A stretch of DNA of 20,850 bases. It comes from DASRJX01 sp035649235. GTDB lineage: Bacteria; Acidobacteriota; Polarisedimenticolia; Gp22-AA2. A program made the translations under genes and the position numbers. Every line of letters begins with the position of its first letter. Position 1 is the first letter of the stretch. The DNA is taken from the NCBI GenBank assembly GCA_035649235.1, contig DASRJX010000077.1, positions 1-20,850 of the forward strand, given 5' to 3'. Below are positions 7,742 to 15,611 of this stretch, piece by piece. Under the pieces are notes generated by a model. It was not told the origin of the DNA, ran no database searches, and saw nothing but the letters and a program-made list of their open reading frames with translations.

Positions 7742-8806
7742 ATGAGATCGCTGATGGTGGCGCACGCGGCGGTGCTCCTTGTCTTGGCTCCCGGGGTCCT
7801 TCCCTCCGAGGCCGCGGACGAGCCGCCTTCCTTGCGCGAAGTTTTCGCGCGTGTCGATTCGGCGGTGGTGGAGATCCGCACGACGGAGGCCGACCTGCCG
7901 GTGCCGGGCTTGGGTCAGCCGGCGAGCCTGCAGTCGCTCGGATCGGGCGTGATGATGACTCCGGAGGGGAGGATTCTGACCGCGGCGCACGTCGTGCAGA
8001 CCGCCGACCGGATCGAAGTGCGCCTGCAGAGCGGCGAGAAAATCGCCGCGCATGTCGTGTCGTCGGAGCCGTCCGTCGATCTGGCGCTGATCGAGCTCGA
8101 CCGATCGCCGAGGACGCCGTTCATCGCGCGGCTCGGCGATTCGGACGCCATGGCGGTCGGCGACCGCATCTTCGTGGTGGGCGCGCCTCTCGGCGTCGGC
8201 CACTCGCTCACGGTCGGCTATATCAGCGGTCGCCGGAAGCCGAACAGCACGCTGAGCGGAGTGTCGCAGGTGGAGCTCTTCCAGACCGATGCGGCGATCA
8301 ATCAGGGGAACTCGGGCGGACCGATGTTCAACATGCAGGGGGAGGTCGTCGGGATCGTCAGCTACATCCTGTCTCGTTCCGGTGGCTCCGATGGCCTGGG
8401 GTTCGCGATCACCTCGAAAGTGGCGCGCCTGCTCCTGGAGAAGCGGGCGTTCTGGAGCGGCATCGACGGCTACCTGCTGGAGGGCGACCTGGCCGGCGTG
8501 TTCAACGTCCCCTCCCCTGGCGTCGGCCTTCTCGTGCAGCGCGTCGCGAGCGGCTCACCGGGCGAGCGCCTGGGGCTCAAGGCGGGGACGATCCGCGCCA
8601 GGATCGGCGACGAGGAGCTGATCGTCGGCGGCGACATCATCATCGGCATCCTCGAGATCCCTTTGACCGGCCCGGAGAGTCTCGCTCAGGTCCGCGCGCG
8701 CATCGTCCGCCTGAACCCCGGGGAGACGGTGACCGCCACCGTGCTCCGTGGCGGGAAGAAAGTCGTGCTCACCTCGACGGTGCCTCCCGACCCCGGAGGG
8801 CGCTGA
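7742..8806 (+). CDS. Trypsin-like (S1C/DegP-type) serine protease with PDZ domain
   Basis: A 354-residue exported serine protease. The signal peptide spans about residues 1-25 (MVAHAAVLLVLAPGVLPSEA). The chymotrypsin-fold domain follows with all three catalytic residues visible: His83 in TAAHVV, Asp113 in SVDLALIEL and Ser191 in NQGNSGGPMF. A C-terminal PDZ-like domain (about 258-350) shows GVGLLVQRVASGSPGERLGL and VGGDIIIGI. It is a little shorter than typical DegP proteins (about 450 residues) because it has one PDZ domain instead of two, like DegS or HtrA-like proteins. Unlike DegS it appears to have a cleavable signal. It probably works in periplasmic protein quality control. It is a single gene with its own putative promoter; the ATG at 7742 was chosen for the signal peptide. 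Confidence 0.92.
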   Translation: MRSLMVAHAAVLLVLAPGVLPSEAADEPPSLREVFARVDSAVVEIRTTEADLPVPGLGQPASLQSLGSGVMMTPEGRILTAAHVVQTADRIEVRLQSGEKIAAHVVSSEPSVDLALIELDRSPRTPFIARLGDSDAMAVGDRIFVVGAPLGVGHSLTVGYISGRRKPNSTLSGVSQVELFQTDAAINQGNSGGPMFNMQGEVVGIVSYILSRSGGSDGLGFAITSKVARLLLEKRAFWSGIDGYLLEGDLAGVFNVPSPGVGLLVQRVASGSPGERLGLKAGTIRARIGDEELIVGGDIIIGILEIPLTGPESLAQVRARIVRLNPGETVTATVLRGGKKVVLTSTVPPDPGGR

Positions 8807-8809
8807 CCT

Positions 8810-8829
8810 CGGATCGCCGCGGTGATCCG
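8810..8829. terminator. Small inverted repeat between convergent genes
   Basis: CGGATC at 8810-8815 pairs with GATCCG at 8824-8829 across an 8-base loop that is itself palindromic (CCGCGG). It sits in the 31-base gap between the convergent protease and 98-residue protein genes. There is no T-run, so termination by this hairpin is uncertain. Confidence 0.28.
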
Positions 8830-8837
8830 CTGGGACG

Positions 8838-9134
8838 TCATTCGGGCTTCTTCTTCCGGGCCTGGTGATCGCGGAGGATGTCCTCGATCTCCTCCATACT
8901 GAAGTAATTCAACTGCACGATTCTCGCAGCGGACCTCAGGGAAGGAGGCAGAATGGAGCGCGCCTCTTCCTTGCTGCCGGTCTCCGCGATGATCCAGGCC
9001 TTGTGATCTCCGTCCCGGCATCCCCAGTCGGCGTGCGTCAGGAAATGGGAGCCGGTCTTGAGGAATATCTCCACGATGCGGGCACAGGCGATCCGTTCGG
9101 GTTCATGAGCAGCCTCGATGAGGAATCTGGGCAT
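8838..9134 (-). CDS. Conserved-looking small cytosolic protein (98 aa), unknown function
   Basis: A 98-residue soluble protein of unknown function. I chose the ATG at 9134 (MPRFLIEAAHEPE) because AAAGGG lies about seven bases upstream and the sequence before it is low in protein character. It has a ferredoxin-like alternation: a first strand (PRFLIEAAH), helix (RIACARIVEIFLKTG), loop with HADWGCRDGDHKAWIIAE, a second helix (KEEARSILPP) and a strand (AARIVQLNYFS), with an acidic helix and basic tail. The His, Cys and Asp residues in the HADWGCRDGDH segment could bind a metal, but this is a guess. I recall similar orphan proteins in acidobacterial and delta-proteobacterial genomes without an assigned role. 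It is followed by the convergent protease gene and preceded by a 209-base gap. Confidence 0.75.
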   Translation of the reverse strand: MPRFLIEAAHEPERIACARIVEIFLKTGSHFLTHADWGCRDGDHKAWIIAETGSKEEARSILPPSLRSAARIVQLNYFSMEEIEDILRDHQARKKKPE

Positions 9135-9343
9135 GGGATAGTCCCTTTCTCCCCTTTCTCCGCTGGTGGAGATGTCGCCCGCGGCTCCACCCTCAGTGAA
9201 CTGCACGCGGGTCTGCAAGAACTGCGTGTGACCAAGCGGTCGAGGGTACTCCATCCGTACACGAACTCCAACCGCATGTGGTTCTGCCTCACGAAGAGGG
9301 AGTGCGGCTGGATTCCGACCTGGAGCTGGTGCCGGCGCCTCAT

Positions 9344-9925
9344 CTAGGGACAGGAGGAGGGGTTGATTCTCTCGACACCGTTCGAGGCGAACCCCTTCGT
9401 CCCTTCCTCCCAGAGACTATTCTCTCCCGTCACAATATAAAAAGCGCCACTGGCAGGAGGCGGAGTCGACGGATCAGCCCAGGAGGTGCCGGCCACCCGC
9501 TTGGCGGCGCACCCTCCGTAGGGGCCCGGCAGCCCCGTAAGCGGTCCGCTGTAGACGTTGTACGCCGAGGAGGCCGACTCGGGGGACCAGGCCAGGGTCC
9601 GCTGATCGACGAGAAACTCGAGACCGGAGACCTCGCCCGGCGGTCGGTGCGCGGGCAGGAAGCCATGATCGAGACGGTACGCCCCCCCGGACTGGGCGCG
9701 CCGGGCGAGCGATTCGCCTATCGACTCGAGGCTGAGGCGGAAGCCCGGCGAGCTCGCGACGATGGTCTCCGCCGGCCGGCCCCCGGCATTGAAGACGTGC
9801 TCCTCGAGCCGGTAGCTCGTGCTCGACTGCGCGTGGAGTCCGCCCGTCGCCAAGAGCACCACCCAGGTGATCAGCGCACCTCGAGCCAATCGATCGACTC
9901 CAATGTCCGTCCTCCTCGCCATCAT
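9344..9925 (-). CDS. Secreted beta-rich protein with fibronectin-like C-terminal domain
   Basis: A 193-residue exported protein. The N-terminal signal (about residues 12-33) ends in GLHAQ. Residues 34-95 show a repeat pattern of the type SxxYxL...F..GG, here SSTSYRLEEHVFNAGGRP and GAYRLDHGFLPAHR, which is common in secreted acidobacterial proteins with beta-helical or sandwich folds. Residues 98-193 look like a single fibronectin type III-like module: LAWSPESASSAYNVYSG, then Cys139, a PPASGAFYIVTGEN strand and a GVERINPSSCP ending with a second Cys. This C-terminal module is familiar to me from acidobacterial surface proteins, where it often ends in a Cys-Pro tail. The start at 9925 overlaps the stop of the upstream frameshifted gene as ATGA; a second ATG at 9922 is equally possible. 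Function unknown. Confidence 0.78.
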   Translation of the reverse strand: MMARRTDIGVDRLARGALITWVVLLATGGLHAQSSTSYRLEEHVFNAGGRPAETIVASSPGFRLSLESIGESLARRAQSGGAYRLDHGFLPAHRPPGEVSGLEFLVDQRTLAWSPESASSAYNVYSGPLTGLPGPYGGCAAKRVAGTSWADPSTPPPASGAFYIVTGENSLWEEGTKGFASNGVERINPSSCP

Positions 9926-10802
9926 CGGACCATCACCAGCACGCGGATCGTCCCGATCCCCGCCTCCAGCCCCTCGAGGGCCTTGCCGAGGATCGTTCCC
10001 GGCTCGGCGGCCGCAGCGCGCCGCGCTACTCCCGGCGTCTCCGAAGTCGTCAGGAGATCCCCCGGCCGGATGGCTCCGAAGTCGGCATCCACCCGCACCT
10101 CGAGAATCGTCGCGACGGCGAGGTCGACGGTGCCTTCGAGATCGGACCCGACCGCCACTCGATCGGCTCGCGCCCGGGTTCGGCGGGCCCGGGCTCCGTG
10201 CGCGTTGTCTCCCTCGGAACGGTCGCGACCGGAGCCGCCGATTCCGTGCCCGGCGCGTCCAGCGCGGGCCCAGCAGCCTGCGGAGATCCGCCGGGTGCGT
10301 GGTCGTCCTGGGATGGGAGAGCCAGGAGCGACTGCACCGATCCGTCGCGCTCGGGGTCGTAGGTCCCCACCGCCTGGAGCAGCTGCTTCGATCGCGCCAG
10401 GTCGGCGGTCTCGTTCCAGGGTCGCCCCGCCGGTCGCATCCCCTTGAACCGCTCCAGCGCGTTGAAGGCGCGCAAGGATGGGTGCGCCTTGTAGCTCGCC
10501 TCGTGCTCCGCCATCGAGGGAACGCGCGCCTCCCGGCTCTTCGGCTGCACGATGCTCTGCGATTCGAACCCGATCCGCAGCGCCCAGACGATGTAGTCGA
10601 ACTCGGCGTTCGATCCGGCGGGGCCCCGGACGATCAGCTCGCTCGTGCTCTTCCCTGCGATCGCCAGCGGGACCGGCTCGCCGAGGGGAGTGACGTGGGC
10701 CGAAAGCCCGATATCGGGATTGGCGACGAGCGCGAAGGTGTCGCCGAGCCTGACTCGCGCCTCGCCCCTCGACCGAGGTGATGAGCGCCGAGATCGAAGC
10801 AT
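9922..10802 (-). pseudogene. Frameshifted gene: conserved protein with C-terminal GDLL/PGTILGKALE domain
   Basis: Two overlapping reading frames each carry half of one protein. The N-terminal part (frame open from the GTG at 10853, with an ATG at 10802 behind an AGGGA site) is protein-like up to about 10170: RVRLGDTFALVANPDIGLSA, NAEFDYIVWALRIGFESQ and HPSLRAFNALERFKGM. The C-terminal part lies in the next frame from about 10165 to 9922: VAVGSDLEG, IRPGDLLTTSETPGVARRA and PGTILGKALEGLEAGIGTIR. The latter is a recognisable terminal module, seen at the ends of secreted or fibre-like proteins. A single-base insertion or deletion in the GC-rich stretch around 10160-10195 would join them. No signal peptide is apparent at this start, and a second shift near 10765 could restore a different N-terminus. 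It may be a true pseudogene or an assembly error. Confidence 0.6.
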
Positions 10803-10865
10803 CCATGCGGATCCCTGGGCGAACGAATCGGTGGCTCGCCCGCATGCTACCACGCCGGGATCCGT

Positions 10866-10878
10866 ACTATACTTTCCG
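10866..10878. promoter_or_regulatory. Putative -10 region for the carrier-protein operon, palindromic (ACTATACTTTCCG)
   Basis: TATACT at 10868-10873 on the plus strand lies 55 bases before the carrier-protein start. The 8-mer ACTATACT reads AGTATAGT on the other strand, giving TATAGT as a -10 box directed toward the frameshifted gene at 10802. Both match the consensus at five of six positions. The 13-mer is identical to that at 7706-7718. -35 boxes are not convincing. Confidence 0.45.
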
Positions 10879-10928
10879 GCCTTCAGGCGGGCGCCGGGAT
10901 CATCGGGTGCGTCCGACGGAATCGAGCG

Positions 10929-11219
10929 ATGTCGGAATCACCGGCCATCCGATCGAGGATCAAGCAGGTCATCGTGGACGCGCTCCATCTCGAGGGTCTC
11001 GTCCCCCAGGAAATCGGCGACGACGCGCCGCTGTTCGGCGAGGGTCTCGGGCTCGACTCGGTGGATGCCCTCGAGCTCGTGGTCGCGCTCGAGAAGGAGT
11101 TCGGGGTTCGCATCCAGAGCCACGAGGTCGGCAAGGAGGCGTTCGCTTCGGTCAGCGCCCTGGCGGCCTTCATCGATGGACGCCTCGCCGCCCCGGGGTA
11201 CCGGAATGCCGGGAGCTGA
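10929..11219 (+). CDS. Acyl carrier protein
   Basis: A 96-residue acyl carrier protein, the covalent tether for the growing acyl chain. The phosphopantetheine attachment motif is GLDSVDALEL with the modified Ser at residue 44, followed by helix III (VVALEKEFGVRI) and an acidic helix II typical of type II systems. It is slightly longer than FabA/FabB-type AcpP (about 78 residues) because of N- and C-terminal extensions. It is the first gene of the plus-strand operon and is not adjacent to fabD, fabF or plsX of a housekeeping fatty-acid cluster, so it is probably dedicated to this pathway. Its stop overlaps the ketosynthase start by 14 bases. No phosphopantetheinyl transferase gene is visible nearby. 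Confidence 0.93.
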   Translation: MSESPAIRSRIKQVIVDALHLEGLVPQEIGDDAPLFGEGLGLDSVDALELVVALEKEFGVRIQSHEVGKEAFASVSALAAFIDGRLAAPGYRNAGS

Positions 11220-12474
11220 CCGCGATCCCGACCGATCGCGCACCGTCGTCGTCACCGGGCTCGGCGCGGTCAGTCCCCTCGGCTGGAGCCTGGAGTCGTT
11301 GTGGGAGGGCCTGCGCGCGGGCCGGACCGCCGTCGGCCCATTCGACCGCTTCGACCACACCGGCCATCGCACGCACATCGCCGCCCAGGTCGACCTGGCG
11401 TTGGAGCCCCGGCGGGCGCGCGGCAAGCCGCGCCGGATTTCGGCCGCCGACCGCTTTGCCGTCGCCGCCGCCCGCTCAGCCGTGGCGCGCGCCGGGATCG
11501 ACCCGCGCGACCGGTGCGAGCGCACCGGCATGTACTTCGGCAGCACCACCGGCGGGATGTTGGAGACCGAGGCCTATCTCTCGACCCTGCTCGCCGCCGC
11601 ATCCGGCCGGCTGGGGCCGCCCGCCGCCAGCCTCCTCGCCTCGCAACAGAACAACGGGCCCGCTGACGCGGTGGCCCGCGAACTCGGCATCGGCGGGCCC
11701 GTGCAGACCGTCTCCGCCGCGTGCGCCTCGGGCGCCATGGCGATCGGCGACGCCATCCAGGCAATCCGTCGCGGCGAGGTCGACGTCGCGATCGCGGGCG
11801 GCTCCGATGCGCTCTGCCGTCTGACCTACGCGGGGTTCAACGCGCTGCGCGCAGTGGACGAGCGGCCCTGCAGGCCGTTCCGCGCCGACCGCGCCGGCCT
11901 GTCGCTCGGCGAGGGCGCGGCCGCGCTCGTTCTGGAGCCCCTGGAGCGCGCCATGGCGCGTGGCGCCCGACCGCTCGCCCTCGCCGCCGGCGAGGCGGCG
12001 ACCTGTGACGCGCACCACATGACGTCGCCCCACCCCGAAGGGCACGGCGCCGCCGCCGCGATCCGCGCGGCCCTCTCCGACGCGCGCCTCGACCCGGAAG
12101 CGATCGACTTCGTCAACGCCCACGGAACCGGCACGCCCCTGAACGACGCCGCGGAATGCGCCGCACTCGTCGCCGTGTTCGGCGACCGGACGGCGGATCT
12201 GCCGGTGACCTCCACCAAGGCTCTCGTCGGCCACCTGCTGGGCTCGGCCGGAGCGCTGGAGGCCGTGGCGACGATCCTCTGCCTCCTGCATGGCGAGGTC
12301 CACCCGATGCCGGACGACGGCCAACCCGATCCGGGCCTCCCGCTGCGGTTGATCCTGGGACGCCCGCTGCGCCTGGAACGGGCGCGCCACGCGCTCTCCA
12401 CCAGCCTGGGGTTCGGCGGCGCCAATGCCGCGCTGGTGTTCACGCGCCTCGGAGATCCGGACCATGCGGGCTGA
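11206..12474 (+). CDS. Beta-ketoacyl-ACP synthase (KAS II/type II PKS ketosynthase alpha)
   Basis: A 422-residue condensing enzyme of the FabF/type II polyketide ketosynthase family. It decarboxylates malonyl-ACP and extends the acyl chain. All catalytic residues are present: nucleophile Cys173 in VSAACASGAM, His306 in NAHGTGTPLND, Lys338 and His343 in STKALVGHLLGSAGA, and the C-terminal LGFGGANAALVF loop. Length is normal for FabF. I chose the ATG at 11206, inside the end of the carrier-protein gene, because VVVTGLGAVSPLG should lie near the N-terminus. It overlaps the second ketosynthase gene by 11 bases. Pairing with a degenerate ketosynthase immediately downstream is the hallmark of KS-chain-length-factor heterodimers of type II polyketide and aryl-polyene (ApeO/ApeC) systems. 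Confidence 0.94.
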   Translation: MPGADRDPDRSRTVVVTGLGAVSPLGWSLESLWEGLRAGRTAVGPFDRFDHTGHRTHIAAQVDLALEPRRARGKPRRISAADRFAVAAARSAVARAGIDPRDRCERTGMYFGSTTGGMLETEAYLSTLLAAASGRLGPPAASLLASQQNNGPADAVARELGIGGPVQTVSAACASGAMAIGDAIQAIRRGEVDVAIAGGSDALCRLTYAGFNALRAVDERPCRPFRADRAGLSLGEGAAALVLEPLERAMARGARPLALAAGEAATCDAHHMTSPHPEGHGAAAAIRAALSDARLDPEAIDFVNAHGTGTPLNDAAECAALVAVFGDRTADLPVTSTKALVGHLLGSAGALEAVATILCLLHGEVHPMPDDGQPDPGLPLRLILGRPLRLERARHALSTSLGFGGANAALVFTRLGDPDHAG

Positions 12475-13690
12475 GGCGGTGGTCACCGGGCTCGGGACGA
12501 TTGGTCCCTGCGGCCAGGGGCGCGAAGCCCTGGCGAGGGCGCTTCTGGCGGGCAAGCCCGCGGTCGCCGAGGTGGACCGCCGGGCCGGCGTGCACCGCGA
12601 GACCGGGGCACGACTCGCGGGGCTCGTCCGGGACCGCGACCTGTCCCGCTGGATAGCACCCGCGGCCGGCCGCCGCATGTGCTTTCCGTCCAAGCTCGCC
12701 GTCGCCGCGGCGCGCATGGCCCTGGCGGAGGCCGGACTCGACGCCGCCGACACCGGCGCCTCGCGCGTCGGCGTCTATCTCTCCACGACCTTCGGCGCGG
12801 GCCTGTTCACGGAGCTGCTCCTCAAGCAGGTGTTCCTCGAAGGCGCCGAGACGGCCCAGCCGTTCTACTTCTCGGAGTGCGTCGCCAACGCCCCCGCCGC
12901 GCAGCTGGCCATCGCGGTCGGCGCGCGGGGCCCCAACATGATGCTGACCCAGCGCGAGTCGGGGCCGATTCTCGCCGTCGCCCGCGCGGCTCAGGCCGTG
13001 CGCGAGGGGCGCGTGGACCGGGCGCTCGCCGGAGCCGTCGAGGAGGTCACGCCGTTGCTGCACGCTCTCCTCGACCGCTTCGGCGCCCTGGCCAAGCCGG
13101 AGGGCGGGCGCGCCGAGATGCCGCGGCCGTTCGACCGCCGGCGCGACGGATTCCTCGCCGGGGAGGGGGCCACCGTCCTCGTGCTCGAGCGCGAGGACGC
13201 GGCGCGCGCGCGCGGTGCGCGGGCGCTGGCGCGGATCGGCTGGAGCGGCGCCGGGTTCGATTCCACGGCCGGCGTCTCCGACTGGGGCGATGGGCACGCG
13301 CCTTTGGCCGCCGCCCTGCGCGCGGGGCTCGACGAGGTTCCGGGCGGCGTGGCCGGGATCGGCGCCGTCGTCTCCGGCGCTTCGGGAACCCGGCGAGGCG
13401 ACCTTCTCGAGGCGCGCGTCCTGCGGGCGTCCTGGAGCGGGGATCCCCTCCCGCCGCTTCTGGTGCCGAAAGCCGTCACGGGCGAGTACGGTGGCGGGAT
13501 CCTCGCTCCGGCGCTGCTGGCGCTCGAGGGCGCCTCGTTCGGGCCGACGCCGGGATTCGCGGAGATCGACCCCGAGGTCGATGTCGCGCCCCACAGTGGA
13601 GCGGCGCAGCCGGCGCCGGAGCGCGTCCTGCTGACCGGGCTGGCGTCCGGCGGCGGGGCGGCATGGCTCGTCCTGGAGCGGGCATCGTGA
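12464..13690 (+). CDS. Degenerate ketosynthase, chain-length-factor-like
   Basis: A 408-residue ketosynthase-fold protein that has lost its active site. Aligned by eye with the preceding enzyme, the nucleophile Cys becomes Arg164 (in LTQRESGPI, with Gln163 one position before), the first His becomes Ala306 (in VSGASGTRRGD), and the second His becomes Glu341 (in PKAVTGEYGGG); Lys336 is kept. The fold landmarks remain: AVVTGLGTIGPCG at the N-terminus, RPFDRRRDGFLAGEGATVLVLE and the GLASGGGAAWLVLE end. This pattern is that of chain-length factors (KS-beta), which dimerise with an active ketosynthase and set the chain length. The ATG at 12464 overlaps the previous stop by 11 bases, favouring equal expression and co-translational assembly. 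Its own stop overlaps the next start as GTGA. Confidence 0.9.
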   Translation: MRAEAVVTGLGTIGPCGQGREALARALLAGKPAVAEVDRRAGVHRETGARLAGLVRDRDLSRWIAPAAGRRMCFPSKLAVAAARMALAEAGLDAADTGASRVGVYLSTTFGAGLFTELLLKQVFLEGAETAQPFYFSECVANAPAAQLAIAVGARGPNMMLTQRESGPILAVARAAQAVREGRVDRALAGAVEEVTPLLHALLDRFGALAKPEGGRAEMPRPFDRRRDGFLAGEGATVLVLEREDAARARGARALARIGWSGAGFDSTAGVSDWGDGHAPLAAALRAGLDEVPGGVAGIGAVVSGASGTRRGDLLEARVLRASWSGDPLPPLLVPKAVTGEYGGGILAPALLALEGASFGPTPGFAEIDPEVDVAPHSGAAQPAPERVLLTGLASGGGAAWLVLERAS

Positions 13691-14421
13691 GCACGGAGAG
13701 GCCGGTGGCGCTGGTGACGGGGGGCAGCCGGGGCATCGGTCGCGCCATCGTGCGCGCGCTGGCCGGGGAGGGCTGGAGAGTCGCCTTCACGTGGCGCGAG
13801 CGCGAGGACGAGGCGCGGCGACTGGCGGAGGATCTCGGCGACGCGGCGCGGCCGTTTCGGTTCGATCTCCTGGACCGGGCGCGCCCGGGGAACCTGGTCG
13901 TCGAGGTCGAGGAGCAGGTGGGACCGATCGCCGGCCTCGTGAACAACGCCGGGGTGCGGCGCGACGGACTGCTGGCGGCGCTCCCCGACGGCGCCTGGGA
14001 CGAGCTGCTCGACGCCAACCTCGGAGGCGTCTTCCGCTGCTGCCGCGCCGTGATCCCGCGCATGATGAGCCGGCGGGCGGGATCGATCGTCAATGTGTCC
14101 TCGCTGACTGCGGTGCACGGACTGGCCGGACAGGCGGCGTATGGCGCCGCCAAGGCCGGCATCCTCGGGCTCACCCGCTCCCTGGCGCGGGAGGTCGGCG
14201 CGCGCGGGATCAGGGTCAACACCGTGGTCCCCGGATTCGTGCCGACCGACATGGTCGCCGACGTCACGCCCGAGATGGTCAAGGCGCTGCGCGCCAGCGA
14301 AGTGCTGCCGGGCGGGGTGACCGCAGCCTCTGTCGCCTTTGCTGTGGCCTTCCTGCTCTCGGACCGCGCGGCCTCGATGACCGGCCAGACCCTCGTCATC
14401 GACGCCGGGATGACGGCGTAG
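13687..14421 (+). CDS. 3-oxoacyl-ACP reductase (FabG-like SDR)
   Basis: A 244-residue short-chain dehydrogenase/reductase of the FabG type, which reduces the 3-keto group on the carrier-bound chain with NADPH. It has the TGGSRGIG nucleotide loop (residues 11-18), NNAG (86-89), Asn111, and the catalytic Ser139, Tyr152 and Lys156 (in AYGAAKAG), plus VNTVVPGFVPTDM after the active site. Length matches the family. The start is GTG at 13687, overlapping the upstream stop as GTGA, with GGAG eight bases before. The stop TAG is part of the GGAG ribosome site of the next gene. In aryl-polyene clusters this step is done by ApeQ; the position in the operon fits the same role. Confidence 0.94.
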   Translation: MSTERPVALVTGGSRGIGRAIVRALAGEGWRVAFTWREREDEARRLAEDLGDAARPFRFDLLDRARPGNLVVEVEEQVGPIAGLVNNAGVRRDGLLAALPDGAWDELLDANLGGVFRCCRAVIPRMMSRRAGSIVNVSSLTAVHGLAGQAAYGAAKAGILGLTRSLAREVGARGIRVNTVVPGFVPTDMVADVTPEMVKALRASEVLPGGVTAASVAFAVAFLLSDRAASMTGQTLVIDAGMTA

Positions 14422-14432
14422 GAGCGCGCCCG

Positions 14433-15611
14433 ATGCCCGCGGACCTCGACCCCGGCGCTCGCGGCGACCGCCTCGCCGCATTGCTCCCCACCGAGCTGAT
14501 CCCGCTCTTCGACGACCGGTTCGATGCCTCGTGCACGCTGTTCGAGGAGTACGTCCATCGCCTGGCCCTTCGGGTCGTCCTCGCCACAGGACTCGATGCC
14601 GCGGCGCGGGAGCCGGGTACGCCGGCCGCGATCGCGGTGCGCGCCGGCCTGGACGCGGAACGGACCGCCCATGTGGTGCGCTGGCTCCTCGCCACCCTGG
14701 CGCTGACCGGACGCGCCACGCACCTTGGCGACGGGCGGTTCCAGATTTCCGCGGCGCTGCCGGAACTCGACCCCGAGGAGCCGATGCGGGCGCAGGAACG
14801 CCTCGATCCCTCCGCCCTGCCGTCGTATCGGATGGCGGCCGCCGTGGCCGATCTCTATCCGGAGGTGCTCCGCGGAGCCGTGAGCGGCGAGGCGGCCCTG
14901 TTCGCGCCCGATCGGATCGGGGCGTGGTTCGAGTATTTCTCCAACGACAACGTCATCTATGCGATCAGCAACCGCCTCGGGGCGATCGCGGCCGGGAGTG
15001 CCATGCCCGATGGCGGCGGGGCGATCCTCGAGCTGGGCGGCGGGCTGGGGAGCGGAACGGTCGCGGTCCTCGAGCGGCTCGAACAGACCGGACGGCTCGC
15101 GGCGGTCCGGTCCTATCGGCTCACCGAGATCGCTCCTTCCTTCCTGCGCCGGGCCCAGCGCCGGCTTGCGGGGCGGTTTCCCGGCGTGCCGCTCGCCTCC
15201 GGGCGCCTCGACATGGACCGACCGTTCGCCGAGGCAGGCATCGAGGAAGGCGCCTTCGCGCTCGTGTACGCCGTCAACACCCTGCACGTCGCCCGCGATC
15301 TCGCGTTCACCTTTGGCGAGGTCCGGCGCGCCCTCGCGCCGGGAGGGGCGCTCGTCCTGTCCGAGTGCCTCCGCCCGTTCCCCGGCCGGCCGATCTACGT
15401 CGAGTTCCTGTTCAACCTGCTCGAGGCGTTTCGCGCCCCCCGGCCGATGGACCCCTGGCGGCCCGACGGCGGGTTCCTGACCCCCGAGGGCTGGGTGGCG
15501 GCCCTCGAGGCCTGCGGCTTCCGCGACGCGACCGCCTACCCCGACATCGCGTGCATCCGCGAGATCTGCCCTGCGTTCGTTGTCGGCGCGATCACGGCCG
15601 TGCGCGCGTGA
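14433..15611 (+). CDS. SAM-dependent methyltransferase, polyketide C-methyltransferase-like
   Basis: A 392-residue class I methyltransferase. Residues 30-115 look like a helical or winged-helix segment. The SAM-binding motif ILELGGGLGSGT lies at about 198-209, an acidic motif II-like TEIAPSF at 231-237, and YAVNTLHVARDL at 279-290. That last motif and the later LTPEGWVAALEACGF (349-363) resemble the C-methyltransferase domains of polyketide synthases, where the corresponding phrase is often NVLHAT-DL. I infer that it methylates a carbon of the beta-keto acyl-ACP intermediate; O-methylation of a head group is the alternative. The ATG at 14433 has GGAG nine bases upstream, and the stop overlaps the dehydratase start (GTGA). 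Such a stand-alone enzyme between ketoreductase and dehydratase is unusual in fatty-acid operons. Confidence 0.85.
   Translation: MPADLDPGARGDRLAALLPTELIPLFDDRFDASCTLFEEYVHRLALRVVLATGLDAAAREPGTPAAIAVRAGLDAERTAHVVRWLLATLALTGRATHLGDGRFQISAALPELDPEEPMRAQERLDPSALPSYRMAAAVADLYPEVLRGAVSGEAALFAPDRIGAWFEYFSNDNVIYAISNRLGAIAAGSAMPDGGGAILELGGGLGSGTVAVLERLEQTGRLAAVRSYRLTEIAPSFLRRAQRRLAGRFPGVPLASGRLDMDRPFAEAGIEEGAFALVYAVNTLHVARDLAFTFGEVRRALAPGGALVLSECLRPFPGRPIYVEFLFNLLEAFRAPRPMDPWRPDGGFLTPEGWVAALEACGFRDATAYPDIACIREICPAFVVGAITAVRA

Noticed and set aside
10645..11205. N-terminal extension of the ketosynthase frame
   Set aside because: It runs through the carrier-protein gene in another frame and is Arg/Ser-rich; the ketosynthase fold begins just after the ATG at 11206.
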